The notes under the pieces are model-generated. The model searched no databases and was not told the DNA's origin. It saw nothing but the letters and a program-made list of their open reading frames with translations. From Mycobacterium intracellulare ATCC 13950 (lineage in GTDB: Bacteria > Actinomycetota > Actinomycetes > Mycobacteriales > Mycobacteriaceae): a stretch of DNA of 64,000 nucleotides. This document shows positions 52,126-59,630 of this stretch, piece by piece; positions within the stretch are counted from its first letter, which is position 1; every line of letters begins with the position of its first letter. The DNA lies in NCBI RefSeq assembly GCF_000277125.1, contig NC_016946.1, positions 4,216,001 to 4,280,000 on the forward strand, in the 5' to 3' direction. A program made the position numbers and the translations under genes.

Positions 52126-53322
52126 TTAAATGTCGAGCACGCAATCGCCGGACGCGGCCGACACGCAGGTCTGCACCCGGGTCCCCGGGTCGTGCTCCTG
52201 GCCGGTCCGCAGGTCGCGGACGTGGCCCTCCACCAGGCCGACCACGCAGGACTGGCAGATACCCATGCGGCACCCGAACGGCATCTGCACGCCGACGCTC
52301 TCCCCCGCATCCATCAACGACGTCGCGGCGTCGGCGGCGACGGTGCGTCCGCTTTGCGCGAAGGTGACCGTCCCGCCCGCACCGGCGGGCGCCGCCTTGG
52401 ACACCGCGAAGCGCTCGAGATGCAACCGCTCGGCGATGCCCGCGGCCGACCACACGCGCTCGGCCGCGGTGAGCAGGCCCTCCGGTCCGCAGGCCCAGGT
52501 TTGGCGCTCGCGCCAGTCCGGCACGTCGGCGTCCAGCGCGGACAGGTCGAGCCGGCCCTGGGTGCGCGTCTCGCGCAGCTGCAACCGATAGCCCGGGTGG
52601 TCGGCCTGCAGCGCGGCCAGCTCGCCGCGAAACATCACGTGCGATTCCGTGGGGGCCGAATGCAGGTGGGCGATGTCACCGATTTGGTTGCGGCGCACCA
52701 GAGTTCGCAACATCGACATCACGGGCGTGATCCCGGAGCCGGCGGTGAGGAACAGGATCGAGGCGGGCGCGGGGTCGGGCAGGACGAAGTTGCCCTGCGG
52801 CGCGGCCAGCCGGACGACGGTGCCCGGTTCCACGCCGGCCACCAGGTGCGACGAGAGGAAACCCTCCGGCATCGCCTTGACGGTGATGGTCACGGTGCGC
52901 GCCGAACCGGAGCGCGCGGGCGTCGCCGCCGGGGTCGAGGTCAGTGAATACGACCGCCAGCGCCAGCGCCCGTCCATCAGCAGTCCGATGCCGATGTACT
53001 GGCCCGGCTGGTAGTCGAAGTTGAAGCCCCAACCCGGCTTGATGACCAGGGTCGCGGAGTCCTCCGTCTCGCGACGCACCTGCACGACGCGTCCTCGCAG
53101 TTCGCGCGCCGACCAGAGCGGATTGGCCAGGTGCAGATAGTCGTCGGGCAGCAGCGGCGTCGTGATGCGCGCGGCGAGCTTGCGCAGGGCGTGCCAGCCG
53201 GGATGCCGGTCGGCACCGGCGACCACGGGCCGCTTGGTGTCGACGACGTTGCCCGCGATCGATGGGTTCCGTTTGCCCAGAGGAAGCTCCTGCTCACGAC
53301 GTGGCGCTTTACTTACGCTCAC
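52126..53322 (-). CDS. Flavin/2Fe-2S oxidoreductase, electron donor of DesA3 (Rv3230c-like)
   Basis: This 398-residue protein has an FAD-binding barrel ([11 protein letters not shown]), an NAD(P)-binding domain ([24 protein letters not shown]) and a C-terminal plant-type ferredoxin domain with CRMGICQSC and a distal Cys (QTCVSA). Rv3230c passes electrons from NADPH to DesA3. The start is GTG at 53322. It is 86 bp upstream of desA3 in the same direction, and both genes carry the same double operator. Confidence 0.93.
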   Translation of the reverse strand: MSVSKAPRREQELPLGKRNPSIAGNVVDTKRPVVAGADRHPGWHALRKLAARITTPLLPDDYLHLANPLWSARELRGRVVQVRRETEDSATLVIKPGWGFNFDYQPGQYIGIGLLMDGRWRWRSYSLTSTPAATPARSGSARTVTITVKAMPEGFLSSHLVAGVEPGTVVRLAAPQGNFVLPDPAPASILFLTAGSGITPVMSMLRTLVRRNQIGDIAHLHSAPTESHVMFRGELAALQADHPGYRLQLRETRTQGRLDLSALDADVPDWRERQTWACGPEGLLTAAERVWSAAGIAERLHLERFAVSKAAPAGAGGTVTFAQSGRTVAADAATSLMDAGESVGVQMPFGCRMGICQSCVVGLVEGHVRDLRTGQEHDPGTRVQTCVSAASGDCVLDI

Positions 53323-53352
53323 ATTGTGATCGATTCTGTGTGCTTCACGAAA

Positions 53353-53382
53353 CCTACGGTACCGTAACCTACGGTGTCGTAG
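53353..53382. promoter_or_regulatory. Double operator upstream of the desA3 reductase gene
   Basis: Two TACG-N4-CGTA sites, centred at 53360.5 and 53375.5, are again 15 bp apart: CCTACG-GTAC-CGTAACCTACG-GTGT-CGTAG. All fixed positions match the desA3 copy; only the N4 centres and outer edge differ. The site is about 31 bp upstream of the GTG start. Confidence 0.8.
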
Positions 53383-53413
53383 CTAGCGCCCGGGGCGGGA
53401 ATGCCTCACAGCG

Positions 53414-53929
53414 TCACATCAGCTCCAGCAAAAACGGCAGCTCCTGGTTGGCGTACCAGGCCAAGTCGTGGTCTTGCGCGTCGCCGACGATCAGCTCGGC
53501 GTCCTCGTCGCCCAGGTCCGCGGCGTCGACGGCCTCGATGGCCCTGGCCACCGCCTCCTCGGCACCCGCGTTGTCGACGTACGCGGCGATCACGTCCTCG
53601 ATCGGGACCGCGCCGGGCAGCCTGACGACGGCGTCGTCGAGGTCGGGACGGTAGGTGACCCCGGATGCGTCGAAGTCGACGTCGGCGGCCAGCACCGCGC
53701 GGCGCGGCGGCCGGGAATCCGAGGGCGCTTCGCCCGCCAGCAGGCGCAGAGAGGCCAGCGCCGCCTCACGCAGCGCCACGTCGGCGAGCTCGTCGTCGTC
53801 GCCCGCGGCGTAGGCCTCGCGCAACTTTGGCGTCAGGGCGAACGCCGTGCCGCTGACCGGACGCAGCGAGCCGTCGGCGACGAGCTGCTGCAGCATGGCC
53901 AGCGTGGCGGGGATGTAGACGACGGTCAT
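53414..53929 (-). CDS. Conserved actinobacterial protein (Rv3231c-like, DUF6912 type)
   Basis: This 171-residue soluble acidic protein begins MTVVYIPATLAMLQQL and has a central ALREAALASLRLL helix and an acidic C terminus ending WYANQELPFLLELM. It matches Rv3231c-like proteins of unknown function. No catalytic motif is visible. In M. tuberculosis ppk2 follows; here no ppk2 is present and a WS/DGAT gene comes next on the same strand side. Confidence 0.82.
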   Translation of the reverse strand: MTVVYIPATLAMLQQLVADGSLRPVSGTAFALTPKLREAYAAGDDDELADVALREAALASLRLLAGEAPSDSRPPRRAVLAADVDFDASGVTYRPDLDDAVVRLPGAVPIEDVIAAYVDNAGAEEAVARAIEAVDAADLGDEDAELIVGDAQDHDLAWYANQELPFLLELM

Positions 53930-54023
53930 GTTGGCTAGATCGGCGTGGAGGCGTCGGAGATCTTGGGCGCGGCTGGTTTCACAGCAACGAAGGATAGCCG
54001 CACGCAGGGGTTTTCACCGCCGG

Positions 54024-55445
54024 CTAGGACCGGGAAGCCTCCAGCAGCTCCTCGAGCGCCTGGCTCAGCAGTCCCGGCAGCAGGTCGACGTCGCTCATGG
54101 CCTCGCGGTCGGCATTGATGCCGTAATAGAGCATGCCGTTGTACGACGTCACCCCGATCGCCAGCGCCTGGTTCTGCAGCAGCGGCGGCACCGTGTAGGT
54201 CTCCAGCAACTTGGTGCCGGCGACGTACATCTGCGACTGGGCCCCCGGCGCGTTGGTGATCAGGAGGTTGAACGTGCGCTTGGAGAAGCTCGGGAAACTG
54301 GTCGCGACGCGGATTCCCATGGCGTGCAGCGTGGGCGGGGCGAACCCCGACAGCGTGACGATGGTCCTGGCGTCCACCAGCTGGGCGGCCGTCGGGTTGG
54401 ACTCGGTGGCGTGCGCGATCTGCGAGAGCCGCACCACGGCGTTGGGCTCCCCCACCGGCAGGTCGACGAGGAACGGCATGACCTGGCTGATCGCCTGGCC
54501 GGGGCCGCTCGCGTCGAGGTCGCCGTCGTCGTACACCGACAGCGGCGCCATCGCCCGCACCGTCGCCGTCGGCGACACCGCCACCCCACGCGACATCAGC
54601 CAGTTGCCCAGCGCGCCGGCGATCACCGCGAGCACCACGTCGTTGACGTCGCAGTCATAGCGGGCGCGCACGGCGCGGTAGTCCTCGAGGCTGCCGGTGG
54701 CGACGGTGAACCGGCGATGACGCGAAACGGTGGCGTTGAGCGGGCTGCTGGGCGCGTCGCCCCGGGCCAGGTTGCGCACGAAATCGAACGCCCGGCGCCC
54801 GGCGCCGACGAGCTCGCCGTAGTTGGTCACCAGGCCGCCGATCGCGGACCCGACGGCCTGCAGCTGCGCGCTCGGACCGGTCAGCCACTCACCGATCGCA
54901 CCCAGCACCAGCCGGGTGTTGCCCGGGTCGCGTTCCGGGATCCAGATGTCTTCGGGGGCCGGGGGCGGGCGTCTCGTCCGGTCGCTGATGACGTGGTTGA
55001 TCTCCAGCGCCGCCATCCCGTTGATCAGGGCTTGATGCGATTTGGTGTAGAGGGCGAGCCGGTTCTTGGACAGGCCCTCGACCAGGTACATCTCCCAGAG
55101 CGGCCGCGACTTGTCCAGCGGCCGCGCGGCCAGCCGCGCGATCAGTTCGTGCAGTTGACCGTCGCTGCCCGGCGAGGGCAGCGCCGAGCGCCGCACGTGA
55201 TAAGTGATGTCGAAGTCGGCGTCGTCGATCCACACCGGCCGGGCCGTGCCGACCGGCACCTCGCGGACCTTCTGCCGGTAGCGCGGGATCTGGGGCAGCC
55301 GCTGCTCGACGGTGGCCAGCAGCGTCTCATAACTCAGCCCGGCCCGCGGACGGCGCAGGATGGCCAGCGATCCGACGTACATGGGGGTGGCGGTGTTTTC
55401 CAGCCGATAGAACGACGCGTCCGGCGGGGACAACCGGGTCACCAT
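54024..55445 (-). CDS. WS/DGAT-family acyltransferase (Tgs3-like) with altered active-site motif
   Basis: This 473-residue protein has the family features PLWEMYLVEGL, NDVVLAVIAGAL and a complete C-terminal domain (NLLITNAPGAQSQMY). The acyltransferase motif HHxxxDG reads HQALING: the catalytic second His is Gln and the Asp is Asn. It may be inactive, or act in another way. It covers what M. tuberculosis annotates as Rv3234c plus Rv3233c. ATG at 55445 has GAGGAGG about 10 nt upstream. Confidence 0.87.
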   Translation of the reverse strand: MVTRLSPPDASFYRLENTATPMYVGSLAILRRPRAGLSYETLLATVEQRLPQIPRYRQKVREVPVGTARPVWIDDADFDITYHVRRSALPSPGSDGQLHELIARLAARPLDKSRPLWEMYLVEGLSKNRLALYTKSHQALINGMAALEINHVISDRTRRPPPAPEDIWIPERDPGNTRLVLGAIGEWLTGPSAQLQAVGSAIGGLVTNYGELVGAGRRAFDFVRNLARGDAPSSPLNATVSRHRRFTVATGSLEDYRAVRARYDCDVNDVVLAVIAGALGNWLMSRGVAVSPTATVRAMAPLSVYDDGDLDASGPGQAISQVMPFLVDLPVGEPNAVVRLSQIAHATESNPTAAQLVDARTIVTLSGFAPPTLHAMGIRVATSFPSFSKRTFNLLITNAPGAQSQMYVAGTKLLETYTVPPLLQNQALAIGVTSYNGMLYYGINADREAMSDVDLLPGLLSQALEELLEASRS

Positions 55446-55629
55446 ACGGCGCAGTCCTCCTCGTCGATTCATCGCCCTGTCGCCTCAAACGATGTCTGGC
55501 CAACGGTAATCGTCCGGCCCGCGGCGCACGTCGGCATGGGGACGCGCGATGGCGACTTATGCCATGATGACGACTGTCTGCCCCTCTCCAGCAGGCTTCC
55601 GGTCCGGCCGAGAAGTTGGAGAGTGCGCG

Positions 55630-56187
55630 TTGAACACTAGCCCCGTTGCGAATCCATCCGGCGCTTTCACCGTCATGCCGGTCGTCGACTACGAACCGGA
55701 AACCCGGGATGTGCCGCGCACCGTCCCGTCGTGCCGGCCGTCCTCGCGCACACCGCTACGCCGCCGCGGCGGCCACGCCACGCCCCGGTCCTACACCGGG
55801 CAACTCAGCAGAGCGCCGGCGCCGGTCATGTCCGCGCGGATGCGCCAGGCGGCGACCTTCGCCGACGCGGCGCTGCGGCGCGTGCTGGAGGTCATCGACC
55901 GGCGCCGCCCGGCCGCCCAGCTGCATCCGTTGCTGTCGCCCAGCCTGGTGGATTCGGTTGTCGCGGTGGGGCGTTCGGTGGCCGGGCGGGCGCCCGGCCA
56001 CGCGGGTGCCGCCGTGTTGCGGCGCATGCGACTGCAGCCGGCGGGCCACCGGGACCCGGACGCGGCCGCCGAGGTCTTCGGCTCCTACAGCCGCGGGAAC
56101 CGAGTCCACGCCATCGCCTGCCGGGTGGAGCAGGTGGGCGCGGCGAGCGGCGCCCGGTGGATGGTCGTGGCCCTACACATCGGGTGA
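55630..56187 (+). CDS. Rv3235-family protein
   Basis: This 185-residue Arg/Ala/Pro-rich protein has a disordered N-terminal half and a C-terminal domain (ADAALRRVLEVIDRRRPAAQLHPLLSP to WMVVALHIG) conserved near secA in actinobacteria. TTG at 55630 has GGAGAG about 7 nt upstream and aligns with the M. tuberculosis N terminus; ATG at 55675 is an alternative. The function is unknown. It is divergent from the WS/DGAT gene. Confidence 0.75.
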   Translation: MNTSPVANPSGAFTVMPVVDYEPETRDVPRTVPSCRPSSRTPLRRRGGHATPRSYTGQLSRAPAPVMSARMRQAATFADAALRRVLEVIDRRRPAAQLHPLLSPSLVDSVVAVGRSVAGRAPGHAGAAVLRRMRLQPAGHRDPDAAAEVFGSYSRGNRVHAIACRVEQVGAASGARWMVVALHIG

Positions 56188-56243
56188 CCGCACCGGTCAC
56201 CTCGCAGCGAGCGGCCGTCCGCGGTGAACCGCTCGCCCGAAAG

Positions 56244-57008
56244 CTAATGCAGCTCCGCCGGTTGGGCCGGGTCGCGCCGCGGGCGGTGTCCCAGCGGCAG
56301 CAACATCGGCACCCGGCGACGGTAGTCGCGATACTGCTCACCCAGCGCCTCCACCAGGTCGTGCTCCTCCAGGTGGGTGGCGACCAGGATGTAGCCCGTC
56401 ATGGCGACCGAGAACAGCAGGTGTCCGGCCGTCATCGTGGGCACCGCCCAGAAGACGATCACGAAGCCGAGCATGAGCGGGTGGCGCACCAACCGGTACA
56501 GCATCCGGGCGTGAAAACCTATGTGCGTGTAGGGTTTTCCGCGCCACGCCAGATACACCTGGCGCAGGCCGAACAGGTCGAAGTGGCTGACCATGAACGT
56601 CGCGGCCAGCGCGATGGCCCAGCCGAGCCAGAACAACGTCCACAGCGCCAGGCGCCCGGCCGGTGGCCGCACGTCCCAGACGACGGCCGGCATCGTCCGC
56701 CATTGCCAGTAGAGCAGCACCAGCACGGCGCTGGACAGCACCACGTAGGTGCTGCGCTCGATCGGCGATGGCACGATCCGCGTCCACCACGCCTTGAACG
56801 ACGGCCGCGCCATGACGCTGTGCTGGATGGCGAACACGGCAAGCAGCCCGATGTTGATCAGCACCGCCTCACCGATCGGCGCCGGCAGGCCGTGATCGAC
56901 GGTTCGCGGCACCCAGAAGTTTCCCAAGAACGCCACGAGGTACAGAAATGCGGCAAGAAAGAGCAGGTAAGCGGCGGCGCCGTAACCGACAATCAAGAAT
57001 CGCTTCAT
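56244..57008 (-). CDS. Membrane methyltransferase, MddA/ICMT type (Rv3238c-like)
   Basis: This 254-residue protein has about five membrane segments and the isoprenylcysteine-methyltransferase-like signature LVRHPLMLGFVIVFW ... LEEHDLVEALGEQYRDYRRRVP. Homologues include methanethiol S-methyltransferase MddA, which makes dimethyl sulfide using SAM. ATG at 57008 starts directly before the first hydrophobic segment. A 26-bp motif shared with another gene lies 34 bp upstream, and the HD-GYP/LuxR gene lies 91 bp upstream in the same direction. Confidence 0.82.
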   Translation of the reverse strand: MKRFLIVGYGAAAYLLFLAAFLYLVAFLGNFWVPRTVDHGLPAPIGEAVLINIGLLAVFAIQHSVMARPSFKAWWTRIVPSPIERSTYVVLSSAVLVLLYWQWRTMPAVVWDVRPPAGRLALWTLFWLGWAIALAATFMVSHFDLFGLRQVYLAWRGKPYTHIGFHARMLYRLVRHPLMLGFVIVFWAVPTMTAGHLLFSVAMTGYILVATHLEEHDLVEALGEQYRDYRRRVPMLLPLGHRPRRDPAQPAELH

Positions 57009-57041
57009 TCGCTGATTGTGCGCCTCGCCGGCGCGTTTGAA

Positions 57042-57067
57042 CATGGGGCGGATGCCTCATTTTCGGC
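57042..57067 (-). promoter_or_regulatory. Shared 26-bp promoter motif, copy 1
   Basis: On the minus strand the motif reads GCCGAA-AA-TGAGGCATCCGCCCCATG. It lies 34 bp before the MddA-like start codon. An identical motif except for two central bases lies 34 bp before another gene at 59473-59498. CACAATCA close to the ATG may be the -10 region of a leaderless transcript. Confidence 0.75.
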
Positions 57068-57099
57068 CGCGTACGGCACGTTTCCAGACGCCCGTCGGG

Positions 57100-58668
57100 T
57101 TAGCTGGGCACCGGGTTCACCAGGCCGTGCCGCAGCGCGTACATGCTGGCGCCGATGCGGTTCGAAACGCCGATCTTGGCGTACGTCCGCTCGACGTGAT
57201 TGCGGGCCGTTTTCTCGCTGATCACCAGCGACGCCGCGATCTCCTTGTTGGACGCGCCGCGGGCGACCAGGCACAGCACCTCGACCTCCCTGGGGGTCAG
57301 CCGGTCCGGCCGCAGGTTCGGTCGTTGCGCGGGTTGTCCGGCCGCGTGCAACACCGCTTCGACCGCGACCGCGTCGAGTTCCCCGGCCTGCGCACGCCCG
57401 CGCAGCCGGCGGGCCGCCGCGCCGGCCGACATCGGCTCCCGGTACGGCCTCGGCTCGCGGGCGGACTGGTAACAGACGGCGACGGCCAGGATGCGATCCG
57501 GCATGTGCAGCGCGGGCCCGGCCAGCCCACGCGGATATCCCGAGCCGTCGAGGCATTCGTGGTGATTGCCGGCGACCTCGGCCAGCCGGCCCAGGCCGGG
57601 GACCTGGTTGAGGACGCGCACCGTCAGATACGGGTGCAGCCGTACCCGCTCGAATTCCGATGCGCTCAACGGGCCTTGCCGCGACCAGATGTGATTCGAC
57701 ACCCCGATGCGGCCGAGGTCATGGACGTGGCCCGCGCGCCGGGTCAGCGCCACCGCGTCCGTGTCCATTCCGGCGGCCAGCGCGGCGTCGCCCGCGAGCC
57801 GGGCCACCGCGCGCGAATGCCCAAGAGTGAACGGGCATTTCAGGTCGACGAAGTCGCCCAGCGCGACGAGCAACGCGTCCAGCGACGCATCGTCAAGCCG
57901 CTGATGGCGATCGGGCGCCTCACCCAGCGCCGCCGCCCACGCATCGCCTGCGGGCGGTCCGGCCAGGATCGCGTCGGCGTCGCGCAGGAACGCGTCGGCG
58001 ACCCGGGGATCGAACTGCCCGCCGCGCCGGCTGCTCACCATGGCCACGGCGCCGGGGGCGACGCCGTACGTGCGGTGATGAACCTCGACCATGTCGGCGA
58101 GCTGCGCGATGCGCATCTGGATGGGGATGGTCTCCCCCCGCGCTCCCGCGGGCAGCCCGCCGCCGTCGTAGCGCTCGAAGGCGAACGCGAGCGCGGCCTG
58201 CACGTCGGGACTCAACCCGATCCGGTCGGCCAGCAGCGCCGCCGACGCGCAGTGCGAGTGGATCAGCCGGGAGATGTGACCGCGCGCGTTGGCGAAAAGC
58301 GTTGCCAGCACGGCCATTCGATGCGCGAGGGGCTGGCCGCGGCCGACGTTGCTCGCCAGGAAGCGCAGGTACGGGATCCCGGACCAGTCGACCAGATAAG
58401 AATCGTGGCGGACGGCGATGTCGTCGCCGAACCAGCGCGCGTATTCGTGGGAGTCCGCGTGGCAGCCGACCCACATGATCAGCGTGGTGTAGTAGGCGCA
58501 GTCGCGCTCGTCGGCACACAGCCCGAGCCGGTCGGCGAGCCGGGTCGCGATGAGCGCCGCGCGCAGCATGTGCTCGGCGGGTTGGCCGAGGCCGAGATCG
58601 ATCGCCACCGACAACGCCGCGAGCAGCTCCGCCCGCGTCGGTAGTTCGGACTCTGGCATGAGCCTCAT
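57100..58668 (-). CDS. Tandem HD-GYP phosphohydrolase-LuxR HTH fusion protein
   Basis: This 522-residue protein has two HD-GYP-like domains followed by a LuxR HTH. The first (about 135-225) is degenerate, with ERYDGGGLP where HHExxDGxGYP is expected. The second (about 265-400) is intact, with [13 protein letters not shown] and [11 protein letters not shown]. The C-terminal HTH reads [22 protein letters not shown] (about 452). It may couple hydrolysis or sensing of a nucleotide such as c-di-GMP to DNA binding. Start choice is ATG 58668 or 58659. Confidence 0.88.
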   Translation of the reverse strand: MRLMPESELPTRAELLAALSVAIDLGLGQPAEHMLRAALIATRLADRLGLCADERDCAYYTTLIMWVGCHADSHEYARWFGDDIAVRHDSYLVDWSGIPYLRFLASNVGRGQPLAHRMAVLATLFANARGHISRLIHSHCASAALLADRIGLSPDVQAALAFAFERYDGGGLPAGARGETIPIQMRIAQLADMVEVHHRTYGVAPGAVAMVSSRRGGQFDPRVADAFLRDADAILAGPPAGDAWAAALGEAPDRHQRLDDASLDALLVALGDFVDLKCPFTLGHSRAVARLAGDAALAAGMDTDAVALTRRAGHVHDLGRIGVSNHIWSRQGPLSASEFERVRLHPYLTVRVLNQVPGLGRLAEVAGNHHECLDGSGYPRGLAGPALHMPDRILAVAVCYQSAREPRPYREPMSAGAAARRLRGRAQAGELDAVAVEAVLHAAGQPAQRPNLRPDRLTPREVEVLCLVARGASNKEIAASLVISEKTARNHVERTYAKIGVSNRIGASMYALRHGLVNPVPS

Positions 58669-58692
58669 TGTGCCCAGCCGGCGGCCGCGGGG

Positions 58693-59439
58693 TCACCCGA
58701 TTGCGGCGGTGCGCCGCACGGCCTCGTGCCGGGCGGCGTCGAAGCTGTCGAAATGCCCGGAGCCCACCGCGAACACGCCGCGTTGCGGCGGCCGGAAGCC
58801 GGCCAGCCGCGCCTGCGGGCGCAGCGGCCCCACCGGCCCGAGGTCCACCTCGCGCAAGACCGCGCGCGAGTGTCCCACCGCCCACACCTGTGCGGGCGCG
58901 ATCATGAATCGCTGGCCGTTGGGCGCGGTTCCGGCGAGCCGGATCCGGCCGGCCCGCAGCGTCGGCCCGGCGATGCGGCCGAGGACGGCCAGGACCGCCC
59001 GGTTGGTCCACGCCCAGGCGGGCAGTCGCGCGCCCACCGCGCTCATCAGTCGCGTCGACCACGTGGCGTGCAGGTCGATCTGCCAGGCCAGCAGCCCCGG
59101 GATGGCGACGAACAACGACCACGGGGTGACCCACGCGACGTCGATGTCGCACTGGACCGCGTCGCGGCTGGTCGCCGCGCTGAAGAAGCGGGCGCAGCTC
59201 TGCGGGCCCGGCGTGGTCGCGTAGAAGGTCCAGGCGCCGTGGGGGTCGCGGTGCCACACCGAGCGATAGCCGGGCGAGAACGACGTCGCCGGGAACTGCC
59301 GCAGCGCCAGGTAGTGCCCGCTGGCGAAGGGGAGCCCCAGCACGCCGAATCCGACGAATCGTTCGTCATCTCCGGCGGGCAGGACGGGGTGGTGCAGGAC
59401 GGCGGTGGCGGCGTCGAGGGGGGTGCGTGCTGTGGTCAT
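58693..59439 (-). CDS. Conserved hypothetical protein beside the HD-GYP/LuxR gene
   Basis: This 248-residue protein has no recognised domain. It contains several Trp residues and blocks such as YLALRQFPATSFSPGYRSVWHRDPHGAWTF and GTAPNGQRFMIAPAQVWAVG, in a mixed alpha/beta pattern without a signal peptide; it looks like a ligand-binding or enzyme fold. ATG at 59439 was chosen because the shared 26-bp motif then lies exactly 34 bp upstream, as for the MddA-like gene. It ends 24 bp before the HD-GYP/LuxR gene, so the two form an operon. Confidence 0.7.
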   Translation of the reverse strand: MTTARTPLDAATAVLHHPVLPAGDDERFVGFGVLGLPFASGHYLALRQFPATSFSPGYRSVWHRDPHGAWTFYATTPGPQSCARFFSAATSRDAVQCDIDVAWVTPWSLFVAIPGLLAWQIDLHATWSTRLMSAVGARLPAWAWTNRAVLAVLGRIAGPTLRAGRIRLAGTAPNGQRFMIAPAQVWAVGHSRAVLREVDLGPVGPLRPQARLAGFRPPQRGVFAVGSGHFDSFDAARHEAVRRTAAIG

Positions 59440-59472
59440 CCCTGGATGGTCCGCGCGGCCACCGCCCCGGCG

Positions 59473-59498
59473 CATGGGGCGGATGCCTCAAATTCGGC
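59473..59498 (-). promoter_or_regulatory. Shared 26-bp promoter motif, copy 2
   Basis: On the minus strand the motif reads GCCGAA-TT-TGAGGCATCCGCCCCATG, 24 of 26 bases identical to copy 1 at 57042-57067. The distance to the start codon, 34 bp, is also identical. Conservation ends sharply at both edges, so it is not part of a longer duplication. Confidence 0.75.
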
Positions 59499-59520
59499 GC
59501 CGAGGCCCCGGTCCCCGAGC

Positions 59521-59610
59521 GCCCGGCCAGTCGGGCGTTGGGCCGCGAGCGCCCGGACAGTCGGGCGTTGGGCCGCGAGCGCCCGGACAGTCGGGCGGCG
59601 GGCGGAAAGC
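59521..59610. repeat. 30-bp tandem repeat downstream of secA1
   Basis: Three 30-bp units start at 59521, 59551 and 59581; the first two differ at one base, and the third diverges at its end. Each contains GCCCG-N6-CGGGC, a short hairpin. They lie just past the secA1 stop and may act as transcription terminators. Confidence 0.8.
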
Positions 59611-59630
59611 GAAAAGGCGAATGCGCCCCG

